This document shows positions 11,617 to 20,950 of a stretch of 64,000 nt of DNA, piece after piece. The stretch is from Enterococcus crotali (GTDB taxonomy: Bacteria > Bacillota > Bacilli > Lactobacillales > Enterococcaceae). The DNA lies in assembly GCF_000633635.1 (NCBI RefSeq), contig NZ_AYPQ01000002.1:423643-487642 (forward strand), in the 5' to 3' direction. The position numbers and the translations under genes are program-made. The notes below the pieces were generated by a model. The model did no database searches. It worked only from the letters and a program-made list of their open reading frames with translations, and was not told the origin of the DNA. The stretch's first letter is position 1. Each line of letters starts with the position of its first letter.

Positions 11617-12615
11617 TTATTCTTTTGTTTCATAGTAGCTGACAAGTTGTGGTACAACTTGTGTCTCCAACATTGCATGGATTTGACGAATTGTATATCG
11701 AACAGCTTCTGGGCCTGTTGAACCATGTGTTTTGATAACAGGTGCTTTCAATCCAAAAAGAACTGCTCCGCCATGTTTTGAGTAATCCATTTCATCTTTC
11801 ATACCACGTAGTGCATTTTTTAAAAGTAACGCACCCATTTTGCCTTTAAAGCCTTCTGCCAGAATTGATGATTTCAACAGCCCCATCATATTCAGCGCGG
11901 TTCCCTCAATTGACTTCAATACAGCATTTCCTGTAAAACCATCCGTTACAACTACATCTGCTGCTCCGTTTAATAGGTCACGTGCCTCGACATTTCCAAT
12001 AAAATTGATTTCAGCTTCTTCAGATAATAATTCAAAGGCCTTTTTAGTCAACTCACTACCTTTTGTTGCTTCAGATCCATTATTTAAAAGACCCACACGA
12101 GGTTTTGCGATATTTCTTACTTTTTCAGCGTAAAAAGAACCAAGCACAGCATACTGAACTAAGTGTTCTGGTTTATTATCAGCATTTGCGCCTAAATCCA
12201 GCATATCAAAACCGCCATCTGGCTGTCCAATAACCGGCAACGTCGACATCAAACCTGGGCGTTCTACGTTTTTGATCCGCCCAACGATAAACAATCCAGC
12301 TGCCAACAAAGCGCCGGTATTACCAGCAGAAAAAATCGCATCTGCTTCTCCATTTTTTACTGCTTGTGCCGCTAAGACCATCGAAGCTGTTTTCTTACGA
12401 CGAATCGCCTTCACAGGTTCATCATCACTATTGATTTTTTCATCCGTGTGAATAATCGTAATATTTGTTGCGTCTGTTACATATTTTTTAATTTCAGACT
12501 CTTTTCCATAAAGTAAAAACTCAATCTCCGGAAAATCTTGTTTGGCGAGCATAACACCTTCAACAATAGCCTGTGGTGCATGATCGCCACCCATTGCATC
12601 AACTGCAATCTTCAT
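11617..12615 (-). CDS. plsX: Phosphate acyltransferase PlsX
   Basis: PlsX makes acyl-phosphate from acyl-ACP, the donor for the first step of phospholipid synthesis by PlsY. The protein starts [20 protein letters not shown] at the ATG at 12615, behind the site AGGAGGGA; an in-frame upstream extension has no such site. Conserved blocks [13 protein letters not shown] and [17 protein letters not shown] are present, and the length of 332 residues is typical. Confidence 0.95.
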   Translation of the reverse strand: MKIAVDAMGGDHAPQAIVEGVMLAKQDFPEIEFLLYGKESEIKKYVTDATNITIIHTDEKINSDDEPVKAIRRKKTASMVLAAQAVKNGEADAIFSAGNTGALLAAGLFIVGRIKNVERPGLMSTLPVIGQPDGGFDMLDLGANADNKPEHLVQYAVLGSFYAEKVRNIAKPRVGLLNNGSEATKGSELTKKAFELLSEEAEINFIGNVEARDLLNGAADVVVTDGFTGNAVLKSIEGTALNMMGLLKSSILAEGFKGKMGALLLKNALRGMKDEMDYSKHGGAVLFGLKAPVIKTHGSTGPEAVRYTIRQIHAMLETQVVPQLVSYYETKE

Positions 12616-12798
12616 AACATAGTCCCTCCTAGGTAAATTACAATAAGTAGTATAACATAACGAAAAGCGGAACAAAGCGTTTAACTCTCATGAAAATTAG
12701 AAATCTAGCTAGGAAACTCTTTTTGTTTCATAGACAGATTGTCTATTTTCCTTGAAAAGCGGAACTTTCTTTCATTCTCTTGTGAATTCTCAAAAACT

Positions 12799-14835
12799 TT
12801 AGTCAAAAAACTGCTGCTCATCATCATTTGGCTTGATTTTATCAGCAACGCCACGATACTCTGGCAAAATCCACCACTGGCTTTTTTTCCAAATTGCACT
12901 AGCTTCTTGTCGAGCAACTTCAAGTATATTGAAGTCTGTCACGATATCGCCCACTGCAAATTGTGGTACACCTGATTGTCTAGCCCCAAATACTTCGCCA
13001 GGACCTCGTAACTCCAGATCCTTTTCACTCAGGACAAAACCATTGTTCGTTTCCGTCATGATTTTCATTCGCTCCACACCCATCTCATTTTTCGGGTTGG
13101 CAACTAGAATACAATAGGACGCCTCTGAACCTCGACCGACCCGACCGCGTAGTTGATGTAGCTGTGCCAATCCAAAGCGATCCGCATCCATAATCAGCAT
13201 AACCGTCGCATTTGGAACGTTGACACCCACTTCGATTACAGTAGTAGAAACTAAAAGCTGTAAATTATTTTCTTTAAATTCCTGCATAATCTCTTCTTTT
13301 TCCTGATTCTTCATCTTCCCATGAAGTAATCCAACTTGATAAGTGGGATTGAAAAAAGCCGACATATGTTCAAAAATTTCTGTTGCATTCTTAACATCCA
13401 AGGCTTCGGATTCCTCGATCAGCGGACAGATCACATACACTTGGTGTCCACGAGCTAGTTCCTTTGTCATCCATTCTAAAACTGTATCTAATTGCGGTGG
13501 TCGGATCCAACGCGTTTCGATCGGTATTCGGCCAGCAGGCATTTCATCAATGATCGAGACATCCATTTCACCAAAAGCTGTAATAGCCAAGGTTCTCGGA
13601 ATTGGGGTAGCTGTCATAAATAACACATCTGGCTTTAGTCCTTTTTCTCTTAAAATTCGCCGTTGATTTACCCCAAAGCGATGCTGCTCATCTGTGATGA
13701 CTAACCCTAACTTATGAAAAATAACATCTTCTTGAATCAAAGCATGTGTACCGATGATAATGTCGATTTCACCTGCGGCAAGTTGTTCAAGCAATTCTCG
13801 GCGCTCTTTCGTTTTAGTTGATCCTGTCAATAGCGCTGTTTTCACTTCTAAGGGATCATATAATTGCTGTAAGCTTTCCATATGTTGTTGCGCTAGAATC
13901 TCTGTAGGTACCATTAACGCTCCTTGAAAGCCTGCGGTCATCGTTGCATAAAGAGCAATTGCTGCTACCACCGTTTTCCCACTACCTACATCACCTTGTA
14001 GCAAGCGCTGCATATGGTTAGAACTCATTAAATCTCGACAAATTTCATTGGTTACTTTCTTTTGTGCGGCAGTCAATTCAAATGGGAGTTTTTGCGTAAA
14101 TGACTTCAGACGCTCTATATCATACTGAATGCTCAAGCCATTTTTCTCTGCTTTTTCATGTCTTTTTAGTCCTTGCATTTTCAGCTGAAATAAGAAAAAT
14201 TCTTCAAAAACCACTCGGCGCTTTGCTTGGTGGCTTTCATTTGGATCACTTGGAAAATGCATGGCAAACATCGCTTCTTTTCTTGGCATCAAACGATACT
14301 TTTCCAATAGCTCTTCTGGCAAAATTTCAGGAATCAGCTCACCATATTTTTCAAAAGCTGTCCGGATAAGTTGGACCAAACTACTTTGGCGAACCTTTTT
14401 ATTAACATGATAAATTGGAGCAAAGTCCTCTCCATCATTTTTAGCCGCTAATATTTTCATCCCATTCAATGCTTTTCGTTTAGCATCCCATTTTCCATAA
14501 ACTGCAATTTCCTCAGACATAACAATTTTGTCCTTTAAATAAGGCTGGTTAAAGAAGGATACATTGATCACCGCATGGTCTTGCATCATTCGAAACATCA
14601 TCCGACTCTTTTTATATCCGTATCGACTGACTACCGGTTCCGATACTACAAGTCCTTTTAAGGTAACTTTTTCTTGATCTTGAATTTCGTTCAATTCTTT
14701 CTCTTGGATATCATCGTATCGAAAAGGATAATATGACAACAAATCTTCAATCGTGTGAATCCCTAATTCCTTTAAATTCTCCGCCCGTTTCGGCCCCACG
14801 CCTGATAACACACCGATGTCATCTGATAAACCCAT
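12799..14835 (-). CDS. recG: ATP-dependent DNA helicase RecG
   Basis: RecG regresses stalled replication forks and branch-migrates Holliday junctions. The 678-residue protein has the N-terminal wedge/OB region, then a superfamily 2 helicase with Walker A GDVGSGKTVVA, DEQH box ITDEQHRFG, the motif MTATPIPRTLA and motif VI QLRGRVGRG. The start at 14835 follows AGGAGGG; the in-frame extension upstream runs into a hairpin repeat and is not coding. The gene's 5' leader contains the tandem hairpin array. Confidence 0.95.
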   Translation of the reverse strand: MGLSDDIGVLSGVGPKRAENLKELGIHTIEDLLSYYPFRYDDIQEKELNEIQDQEKVTLKGLVVSEPVVSRYGYKKSRMMFRMMQDHAVINVSFFNQPYLKDKIVMSEEIAVYGKWDAKRKALNGMKILAAKNDGEDFAPIYHVNKKVRQSSLVQLIRTAFEKYGELIPEILPEELLEKYRLMPRKEAMFAMHFPSDPNESHQAKRRVVFEEFFLFQLKMQGLKRHEKAEKNGLSIQYDIERLKSFTQKLPFELTAAQKKVTNEICRDLMSSNHMQRLLQGDVGSGKTVVAAIALYATMTAGFQGALMVPTEILAQQHMESLQQLYDPLEVKTALLTGSTKTKERRELLEQLAAGEIDIIIGTHALIQEDVIFHKLGLVITDEQHRFGVNQRRILREKGLKPDVLFMTATPIPRTLAITAFGEMDVSIIDEMPAGRIPIETRWIRPPQLDTVLEWMTKELARGHQVYVICPLIEESEALDVKNATEIFEHMSAFFNPTYQVGLLHGKMKNQEKEEIMQEFKENNLQLLVSTTVIEVGVNVPNATVMLIMDADRFGLAQLHQLRGRVGRGSEASYCILVANPKNEMGVERMKIMTETNNGFVLSEKDLELRGPGEVFGARQSGVPQFAVGDIVTDFNILEVARQEASAIWKKSQWWILPEYRGVADKIKPNDDEQQFFD

Positions 14836-14854
14836 CAAATTCCCTCCTAACTTT

Positions 14855-15209
14855 AAAAGCGTAAAGGGCTCATTTAGCCTTGACAGAAAAATAGGAAATT
14901 GTCGATTGTGACGTTCTTGGTCACCTTCGATCATTTATCTTTTTTCCGAAAGGTTAGCCCTTAGAGCTAGATAATAAAAGCGTAAAGGGCTCGTTTTACC
15001 TTGACAGAAAAATAGGAAATTGTCGATTGTGACGTTCTTGGTCACTTTCGACCATTTATCTTTTTTCCGAAAGGTTAGCCCTTGAAGCTAGATAATAAAA
15101 GCGTAAAGGGCTCATTTAGCCTTGACAGAAAAATAGGAAATTATCGATTGTGACGTTCTCGGTCACCTTCGATCATTTATCTTTTTTCTGAAAGGTTAGC
15201 CCTTGAAGC
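14855..15209. repeat. Three tandem 121-bp hairpin-forming repeats
   Basis: Copies begin at 14855, 14976 and 15097, an exact 121-base period, and differ at only a few bases. The third copy is slightly truncated. Within each unit AAAGGGCT near the start pairs with AGCCCTT near the end. An inner stem pairs a tract reading GATTGTGAC with one reading GTCAC-TTCGA, so the whole unit can fold into a long imperfect hairpin. The array occupies the recG leader and stops 9 bases before the recG ribosome binding site. No coding sense is visible. Confidence 0.9.
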
Positions 15210-15266
15210 GAACTGCCTATCATACACTAAATACGAAAACTATCGCCCTTATTTTTAATTTCTACA

Positions 15267-15294
15267 GAAAAAGCCAAACAACTAGTGTCTGGCC
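15267..15294 (-). terminator. Terminator after fakA
   Basis: GCCAGACA and TGTTTGGC form an 8-bp stem (one G-T pair) around a short loop, followed on the minus strand by TTTTTC. It begins 16 bases after the fakA stop codon. Confidence 0.65.
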
Positions 15295-15309
15295 TCAATA
15301 AATCATTCA

Positions 15310-16983
15310 TTATTCTGCTGAAAATAGATATGGATAAACTGGTTGTCCGCCTTCATGAAGCTCAGTTTCTACGTCTTCATATTCAGCAGCCAAAGCCTCA
15401 ACGAATTTCCCAGCTTCTTCCATAGTCCCGTCTTCACCTACAATGATCGTTACAATCTCTGTATCTTCATCAATCATACGTTTTAGCGTATCTAATGACG
15501 CTTTGAACATATCTGGTTCAGACACCACGATTTTGCCATCGATCATCCCTAGATAGTCGTCTTTTTTGATTTCAACATTATCGATCGTTGTATCACGTAC
15601 AGCCGTTGTTACTTGTCCGCTGACGACACTTTCGATCATTTCTGTCATGGTTGTTTTATTTTCTTCAAGCGTTTGTTGATCATTGAATGCAAGCATAGCT
15701 GTCATTCCTTGAGAGATTGTTTTTGTTGGAACAACCGCTACTGGAATATCAGCTACTTCTGCTGCTTGATCAGCTGCCATGAAGATGTTTTTGTTGTTAG
15801 GTAAAATGATAACTTGATCAGCGTTGACTTCTTTTACAGCTTTCAGGATATCTTCTGTACTAGGGTTCATTGTTTGACCGCCGCTAATGATATAACTTGC
15901 ACCAAGGCTACGGAACAATTCTTGAACACCTTCTCCTGCTGCAATTGCAATAACCGCATACGGCACACGAGCTTTAGGAGCAATCGCTGCTTTAGCATCA
16001 TGTTCAACCAATGTCTCATGTTGTAAACGCATGTTATCAACTTTGATTTTTACTAACGAGCCAAATTTTTGACCGTAGTTCATAACTTCACCAGGATGTT
16101 CTGTATGCACATGAACTTTGATGATTTCATCGTCATTTACAACAAGCAGAGAATCTCCTAGTTCATTTAGGTAATTTCTAAATGTTTCATAATCGAAGTC
16201 GCTGTCCACCGTTGGACCTTCACCGATTTGAACCATGATTTCTGTACAATAACCAAATTTAATATCTTCAGTCGCTACATGTCCGCTGACACCACGGTGA
16301 TGTTCTGCATTGACCATTTCATCCATTTCACCTGGACTTGGTTCATAAACTTCTGTTGCTAAAAATTTACCTGATAAAGCTTCTAAAAAGCCTTCGTAGA
16401 TAAATAACAAACCTTGACCGCCACTATCAACTACTCCAACTTCTTTTAACACAGGTAAAAGATCAGGTGTTTTGGCTAATGCACGTTTTGCTCCTTTAAC
16501 AACTGCTTCCATTACTTCGATGCAGTCATCCGTTTCTTTAGCTTTGCGTTCACCAGAACGCGCAGCTTCACGGGAAACAGTCAAAATTGTTCCTTCTACA
16601 GGTTTCATTACTGCTTTATAGGCAGTCTCTACTCCATGAGTAAATGCTGCTGCTAAATCTTTGGCATTCAATGTCACTACATCTGGGACTTGCTTAGAAA
16701 AACCGCGGAATAATTGGGATAAAATAACACCTGAATTCCCTCTAGCGCCCATCAATAGTCCTTTTGAAAGAATTGTTGTTAATTCTCCCACTTTTTCAGA
16801 ACGAGAATCGGCTACCGCTTTTGCTCCACTGGTCATAGATAAATTCATATTTGTTCCTGTATCGCCATCTGGCACAGGGAAAACGTTCAATGAGTTGACA
16901 TACTCTGCATTCACATGCAGACGACTCGCGCCAGCCTGAACCATCTCTTGGAACTGACTTGCACTGATTTCTGTTACATTCAC
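15310..16983 (-). CDS. fakA: Fatty acid kinase subunit FakA (DhaL domain)
   Basis: FakA is the ATP-binding subunit that, with FakB carriers, phosphorylates exogenous fatty acids for use in phospholipids. The N-terminal DhaL domain shows the metal/ATP motif PVPDGDTGTNMNLSM at about residues 36-50 and RGNSGVILSQLFRG; the C-terminal region is the DegV-like/DAK phosphatase-like part of the family. The 557-residue length fits. Its position behind an Asp23 gene is the conserved yloU-yloV order, and plsX further along is functionally related. Confidence 0.92.
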   Translation of the reverse strand: MNVTEISASQFQEMVQAGASRLHVNAEYVNSLNVFPVPDGDTGTNMNLSMTSGAKAVADSRSEKVGELTTILSKGLLMGARGNSGVILSQLFRGFSKQVPDVVTLNAKDLAAAFTHGVETAYKAVMKPVEGTILTVSREAARSGERKAKETDDCIEVMEAVVKGAKRALAKTPDLLPVLKEVGVVDSGGQGLLFIYEGFLEALSGKFLATEVYEPSPGEMDEMVNAEHHRGVSGHVATEDIKFGYCTEIMVQIGEGPTVDSDFDYETFRNYLNELGDSLLVVNDDEIIKVHVHTEHPGEVMNYGQKFGSLVKIKVDNMRLQHETLVEHDAKAAIAPKARVPYAVIAIAAGEGVQELFRSLGASYIISGGQTMNPSTEDILKAVKEVNADQVIILPNNKNIFMAADQAAEVADIPVAVVPTKTISQGMTAMLAFNDQQTLEENKTTMTEMIESVVSGQVTTAVRDTTIDNVEIKKDDYLGMIDGKIVVSEPDMFKASLDTLKRMIDEDTEIVTIIVGEDGTMEEAGKFVEALAAEYEDVETELHEGGQPVYPYLFSAE

Positions 16984-17105
16984 CTAAAAAATCCTCCTTT
17001 GAGATTCACTGTTGCATAGAAAAGCGAAACGAACCCCTCCAACAACCGAGTAGGTACCTTTCTACATCAACTTATTTTTATTCGTTGTGTGTCAAGGCAA
17101 TTAGT

Positions 17106-17144
17106 AAAATGCAGAAAAGATACTTTTTGTCTTTTCGGCATTTT
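17106..17144. terminator. Hairpin between Asp23 gene and fakA
   Basis: AAAATGC-AGAAAAGA and TCTTTTC-GGCATTTT form a long stem. The flanking T tract on the minus strand is short, so it may only weaken read-through from the Asp23 gene into fakA. Confidence 0.4.
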
Positions 17145-17235
17145 ATCTATTTGTTGAGAGGTCTGGTTCGTGGAGCTAGATCAATAAAAAGTAAAACGAT
17201 CACATCCAGCTAAACTCTTGCTAACAGCTGGCTAC

Positions 17236-17598
17236 CTAGTCAGGCAACACACGAACACCTTGCACAAACACGTTGACAGAATTAGCTGTCACGCCTAGTA
17301 GTGTTTCAAGGTTATATTTTACTTTTTCTTGTACATTACGAGAAACTTCTGAAATTTTTGTTCCATAACTTACAATTGTATATACGTCGACCGCAACGCC
17401 ATTTTCTTCTTGACGCACGACAACACCTTTAGAATAATTTTCTTTACGCAAAATGCCATTTAAATTATCTTTGATTTGGTTTTTACTAGCCATACCGACG
17501 ATACCATAGATATCTGTCGCAGCTCCGCCAACTACAGTGGCGATAACCTCATTGGTAATCTCAATGGTGCCTGCTGGTGTTTTGATTTTTACAGCCAT
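17236..17598 (-). CDS. Asp23/Gls24 family protein (YloU-like)
   Basis: Members of this family are abundant envelope-stress proteins of Gram-positive bacteria. This 120-residue protein begins MAVKIKTPAGTIEITNEV and keeps the conserved VYGIVGMA-like block (IYGIVGMASKN) and VDVYTIVSYG. The start at 17598 is set by AAGGAGG; the upstream in-frame extension lies in the leader. It is the last core gene before the accessory island. A consensus-like promoter precedes it. Confidence 0.9.
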   Translation of the reverse strand: MAVKIKTPAGTIEITNEVIATVVGGAATDIYGIVGMASKNQIKDNLNGILRKENYSKGVVVRQEENGVAVDVYTIVSYGTKISEVSRNVQEKVKYNLETLLGVTANSVNVFVQGVRVLPD

Positions 17599-17692
17599 TG
17601 ATGAAAGCCTCCTTAAAGAGCACAATTGCCCTATTTTCTTCTATAATATTTTAACATAGCCGTACCTCAATGAAAAGGAACTTATCCAGATA

Positions 17693-17721
17693 ATTATAGA
17701 GCGTCTCATCAAATTTACCAA
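17693..17721 (-). promoter_or_regulatory. Probable sigma-A promoter for the Asp23 gene
   Basis: On the minus strand TTGGTA (17721-17716) and TATAAT (17698-17693) are separated by 17 bases, close to consensus, about 95 bases before the start codon. Confidence 0.65.
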
Positions 17722-17772
17722 TAATTGTATAATTTACATCGTTTGAAGGGAATTGTCAAACTGAAATAAACG

Positions 17773-17812
17773 AAAAAAGCAACATAAAACCTTGAGGGTC
17801 TATGTTGCTTTT
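17773..17812 (-). terminator. Terminator at the end of the agr operon
   Basis: AAAAGCAACATA and TATGTTGCTTTT form a perfect 12-bp stem around a 14-base loop, followed by T-rich sequence on the minus strand. It starts 7 bases after the agrA stop codon. Confidence 0.85.
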
Positions 17813-17818
17813 GAAAAC

Positions 17819-18538
17819 TCATAAATTTTTCATAGCTCTTACAGAAACGAGACAGGTTTCACCATTACTCATTTCAACTATTCGTTCTTTCTTTTGTATC
17901 TCTGAGATATGGTTTTTATTAATCAAAAATGATTTATGACAACGATAAAACTCTTCGTATTGATCTTCGATATCTTTTAAGGCACCGTAAAATTCTTCTT
18001 CCCCATTCTCTAGATGCATGATCACTTTATGTGAAGAGATAGAAGATTCAAAAAAGATAACATCGTTTACATCGATCGATCGTACAGAATCCCCTGTTTT
18101 AAATTTGAAAAAATTCTTTTTACCACTACGATCATTTTGACTACGCTCATGAGCGATTCGAATACATTCGCAGACTCTCGCTTGAATCGTCTCTTGTGAA
18201 TCTTTAATAATGTAATCCATTGCCTCTACTTTGTATGTAAATGTTAAATAAGAAAGCTCTCCGTGCGTCGTTACAAAGACGATTTTCCCCAAATCATCAT
18301 ACTTGCGGATTTCAGCGGCTAAAGTCAAACCTGACATTTCATGCTGTAAATCTACATCAAAAAAATAAAGCCCCATAAATTTAGGTTTACTTTTAACATA
18401 TTCTAAAACTTCTGTTGGATTCCCCGTGGAAAATACTAATTCCATATCTAAATTTTCCATCATAATATAATTTTTCACATATTGCTCCAACAACTGGCGC
18501 TGTTTCCAATCATCTTCACATATAATAATCGACAGCAT
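17819..18538 (-). CDS. agrA: AgrA-type LytTR response regulator
   Basis: The transcription factor of the agr quorum-sensing system. The 239-residue protein has an N-terminal receiver with the acidic pair ICEDD and the phospho-acceptor aspartate in YFFDVDLQHEMSG near residue 61. A LytTR DNA-binding domain begins around residue 140 (KTGDSVRSIDVNDVIFFESS), with the typical FYRCHKSFLINKNHI stretch. It is the last gene of agrBDCA, 15 bases after agrC. By family knowledge it would bind paired sites near agr and near target promoters; I could not identify convincing sites by eye. Confidence 0.92.
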   Translation of the reverse strand: MLSIIICEDDWKQRQLLEQYVKNYIMMENLDMELVFSTGNPTEVLEYVKSKPKFMGLYFFDVDLQHEMSGLTLAAEIRKYDDLGKIVFVTTHGELSYLTFTYKVEAMDYIIKDSQETIQARVCECIRIAHERSQNDRSGKKNFFKFKTGDSVRSIDVNDVIFFESSISSHKVIMHLENGEEEFYGALKDIEDQYEEFYRCHKSFLINKNHISEIQKKERIVEMSNGETCLVSVRAMKNL

Positions 18539-18553
18539 TTTTTCCCTCCATCT

Positions 18554-19864
18554 CTAAAACTCAATTACTAATTTTTGCGTAAATAAATCATCCACGATTG
18601 ATGTAGATAAAAATAAATTATTCGCTTCTGCAATAATTTCTTGAACATTACTTAAGCCATTTCCACGATTTGTTCCTTTTGTAGAAAAACCTCTAGCTTT
18701 CAACTGATGGAGTTTAGGAATATCTTCTCGACAGCTATTTTGTAAAATAACATGTACTGCTTTTTCATCTTGATACAATGCTACAGACAAAAGTCCACTA
18801 CCTAAATACTCCAATTCTTCAATCGCATTATCTAAAAATATCCCTAGCACTCTGACTAGCGCCACTGAATCCATATTGACCTTATCAACAATTTCAGTCA
18901 CTTCTACTTTCGTATTGATTCCCTTTTCTTGTGCAGTGATCAGTTTTGAAGCAAAGATACTTTTTAACTCTCTTACTTGAATATTTCCTAATTTCTCTAA
19001 TTTATAATTGTTTTGTTCGATCACTTGGGAAGATGTTTTGACGACCGAATGATAATAGTCATTCAACCCTTCGATATCCTTCTCAACAATGAAATTCTCC
19101 ATCGACATTAGAATATTTTTATAGTCGTGACGAAATTTACTGATTTCTTTGAATTGATTTTCCATGCTTTCCATGTAACGCTGGTTAGCTAAGTGTTCCA
19201 GTTCTTTTTGTTGCGCTTCGTATTTGTTTCTTGTAGAGCTGGCGTACATGAAAAAGGTTAGAACGGAAATAAAGAAATAGATAATGAAAAAAATTAAGTT
19301 TAAGGTGATGATCTCTGTGTTGTTGCCTAAGTATTTTCCTAATAATATACTTATGTAATAAATGACCATCATATAAATGCCTATAATACTAATGATTGGA
19401 GCAAATTCATTCATAAAAGGGATCTTTTTATGTACTAATGTTCTTAATTTAACAATTAAAAGTGCCATAATAAGAGATAAACCAAGACCAAAAAACAAAT
19501 GAATTAGAGCAGACCAGAAAGATACTTCAACATTATCGTTCTTCCACAAATAGGCATCCAACACTCCCGAAATATGGTCACATATAACGGATATTATAAG
19601 AGCATATGACATTGCACCAGCAATATATATTTTTTTTAAGTCCACAAAAAGCATACCAAGAAACAATAAAAAGAGAATCATCATAACTATGGTAAAACTT
19701 CCCATATAAAAGAAAAGATTTCCTATAATTAATGATCCAACTAGTAGCAAAATGATTTCCTTTTTTTGAAAATTATTCTTTCCTATCAACAATTTAAAAA
19801 TGATATAATCAAAAATCATTTGGGACGCCGCTCCAAATAAAAACACAAAACTATTTCTGTCCAA
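18554..19864 (-). CDS. agrC: AgrC-type sensor histidine kinase
   Basis: Membrane receptor for the cyclic autoinducing peptide. The 436-residue protein has six to seven hydrophobic segments over residues 1-210, then a cytoplasmic kinase of the HPK10 class. The H-box is FRHDYKNIL near residue 246, the N-box is GIFLDNAIEE, and the G-box is STKGTNRGNGLSNV. The ATG at 19864 lies 129 bases after the agrD stop codon, with a terminator-like hairpin between. The ligand-binding half is the fast-evolving part of this family and would set signal specificity. Confidence 0.92.
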   Translation of the reverse strand: MDRNSFVFLFGAASQMIFDYIIFKLLIGKNNFQKKEIILLLVGSLIIGNLFFYMGSFTIVMMILFLLFLGMLFVDLKKIYIAGAMSYALIISVICDHISGVLDAYLWKNDNVEVSFWSALIHLFFGLGLSLIMALLIVKLRTLVHKKIPFMNEFAPIISIIGIYMMVIYYISILLGKYLGNNTEIITLNLIFFIIYFFISVLTFFMYASSTRNKYEAQQKELEHLANQRYMESMENQFKEISKFRHDYKNILMSMENFIVEKDIEGLNDYYHSVVKTSSQVIEQNNYKLEKLGNIQVRELKSIFASKLITAQEKGINTKVEVTEIVDKVNMDSVALVRVLGIFLDNAIEELEYLGSGLLSVALYQDEKAVHVILQNSCREDIPKLHQLKARGFSTKGTNRGNGLSNVQEIIAEANNLFLSTSIVDDLFTQKLVIEF

Positions 19865-19948
19865 TAGAACATAACCTCCATTTTAATGATATTTAAATTA
19901 TACATATTATTAATTATCAAAGCAAATTAATTTTAGTCATTCATAAAG

Positions 19949-19982
19949 CAAAAAATAACAGCTCCATTACTAGGCTGTTATT
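19949..19982 (-). terminator. Terminator-like hairpin between agrD and agrC
   Basis: AATAACAGC and GCTGTTATT form a 9-bp perfect stem around an 11-base loop, followed by TTTTTTGC on the minus strand. It lies within the agr operon, so it may reduce agrCA transcription relative to agrBD, or end a short agrBD message. Confidence 0.65.
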
Positions 19983-19993
19983 AACTAATGATA

Positions 19994-20113
19994 TTATTTT
20001 AATTGTTCCTTTAATTCTGCTGGAATTAGAACTTCATCAGCAAAAAAACCACAACACATAACTAAATTTTGACTTCCCCAACCAGCAAATAATCTAAACA
20101 ATAACTTTTTCAT
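19994..20113 (-). CDS. agrD: AgrD autoinducing peptide precursor
   Basis: A 39-residue precursor of the cyclic quorum-sensing peptide, too short for routine gene calling. It has the three-part AgrD layout: an amphipathic N-terminus (MKKLLFRLFAGWG), a signal core, and a charged tail DEVLIPAELKEQLK that resembles the DEVEVPKEL tail of staphylococcal AgrD. By analogy AgrB would cut before DEV, giving a peptide ending in CGFFA with a thiolactone between Cys21 and the C-terminal Ala25. An adjacent Cys20 is unusual. It starts 13 bases after agrB. Confidence 0.9.
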   Translation of the reverse strand: MKKLLFRLFAGWGSQNLVMCCGFFADEVLIPAELKEQLK

Positions 20114-20126
20114 TTTCTATTCTCCC

Positions 20127-20723
20127 CTAATCCTTTTTTATTTTTAATGGTAAAACACTCATACCAGATAAAACATTTCCAATAACCATAAGATTTTGTA
20201 TTAGTAATTCTGGAACACATATCATAATAACCGTCATAATCAGACACGAACTCAAGGCTTGCATTCTTCTTCGTTTCTTCTTTTCATCACTGCCAATCGG
20301 ATTTTTACTTGTTGCTTTTGGTGCATATTTGCTTAATATCAATCCATTAATGACTTGTAAGAAGATCAATCCTTCCATCGGAATTAAGATTCCACCAGTA
20401 AGAACTCCGGCAGATCCAACAAATAATAAGATACTCGTAACGATACAACCAAAACTACTACCAGCATGATCTCCATATGCAAATACTCTAATAGTCAGAA
20501 AACTCAGGTGTAGAATAAATGTTTCAAATCCAATATTTAGAAGAAATGCTGTACTGTAGATAAACAGTAATTTAGATACATTGATGACTATTGATTCAAT
20601 TCCGAGTTTACATTTTAAGTAATCGATACGATTCAACTCTTCATGTCCATCTATAATAAAGCTCAAAATCAGGTTGCTTATATAGCTTTCCACATTCCAT
20701 AAATTCCAAATATTTTTCTCCAC
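20127..20723 (-). CDS. agrB: AgrB peptide-processing membrane protease
   Basis: AgrB is the membrane cysteine protease that cuts and cyclises AgrD. The 198-residue protein has the expected hydrophobic segments, and the catalytic pair is visible as HAGSSFGC: histidine and cysteine seven residues apart near positions 86 and 93. The later stretch LSKYAPKATSKNPI is also typical. Translation starts at GTG (20723) behind GGAGGG. It is the first gene of agrBDCA and is separated from the peptide genes by a terminator. Confidence 0.92.
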   Translation of the reverse strand: MEKNIWNLWNVESYISNLILSFIIDGHEELNRIDYLKCKLGIESIVINVSKLLFIYSTAFLLNIGFETFILHLSFLTIRVFAYGDHAGSSFGCIVTSILLFVGSAGVLTGGILIPMEGLIFLQVINGLILSKYAPKATSKNPIGSDEKKKRRRMQALSSCLIMTVIMICVPELLIQNLMVIGNVLSGMSVLPLKIKKD

Positions 20724-20878
20724 GTTTATTCCCTCCGTTTCCTTGAATTAACTTTACCAAATAAATAGCTAGTAATGATAGTTATTGCTTGAATCATCAA
20801 ATTCGTTGCTTTAACTGATAAAAAGAGTGTCTTTTATCGCGTAAACGTTCATTTTCTATTCCTAAGTGTAAAAATACA

Positions 20879-20919
20879 AAAAAGCGAAGAGAACTTTACT
20901 GCTGATCTCCGCTTTTTTG
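20879..20919 (-). terminator. Terminator after the peptide gene array
   Basis: AAAAAAGCG-AGAGA pairs with TCTC-CGCTTTTTT, with a T tail on the minus strand. It lies between the last short peptide gene and agrB, so the peptides and agrBDCA are separate transcription units. Confidence 0.8.
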
Positions 20920-20950
20920 TTCTTATGTGATTAAATTTTCTACTCGCTTT

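Larger units (their letters stand above)
14836..15309. other. Gene-free stretch between fakA and recG
   Basis: This 474-base gap contains no gene. Most of it is a tandem hairpin repeat array (14855-15209), and the remainder holds a terminator for fakA at 15267-15294. Confidence 0.85.

Noticed and set aside
14855-15209. CRISPR array
   Set aside because: Units are directly abutting 121-base repeats with no unique spacers and no cas genes nearby.
20724-20878. AgrA binding sites upstream of agrB
   Set aside because: One half-site-like TCAGTTAAA on the minus strand was seen, but no second half at the expected spacing of about 21 bases.
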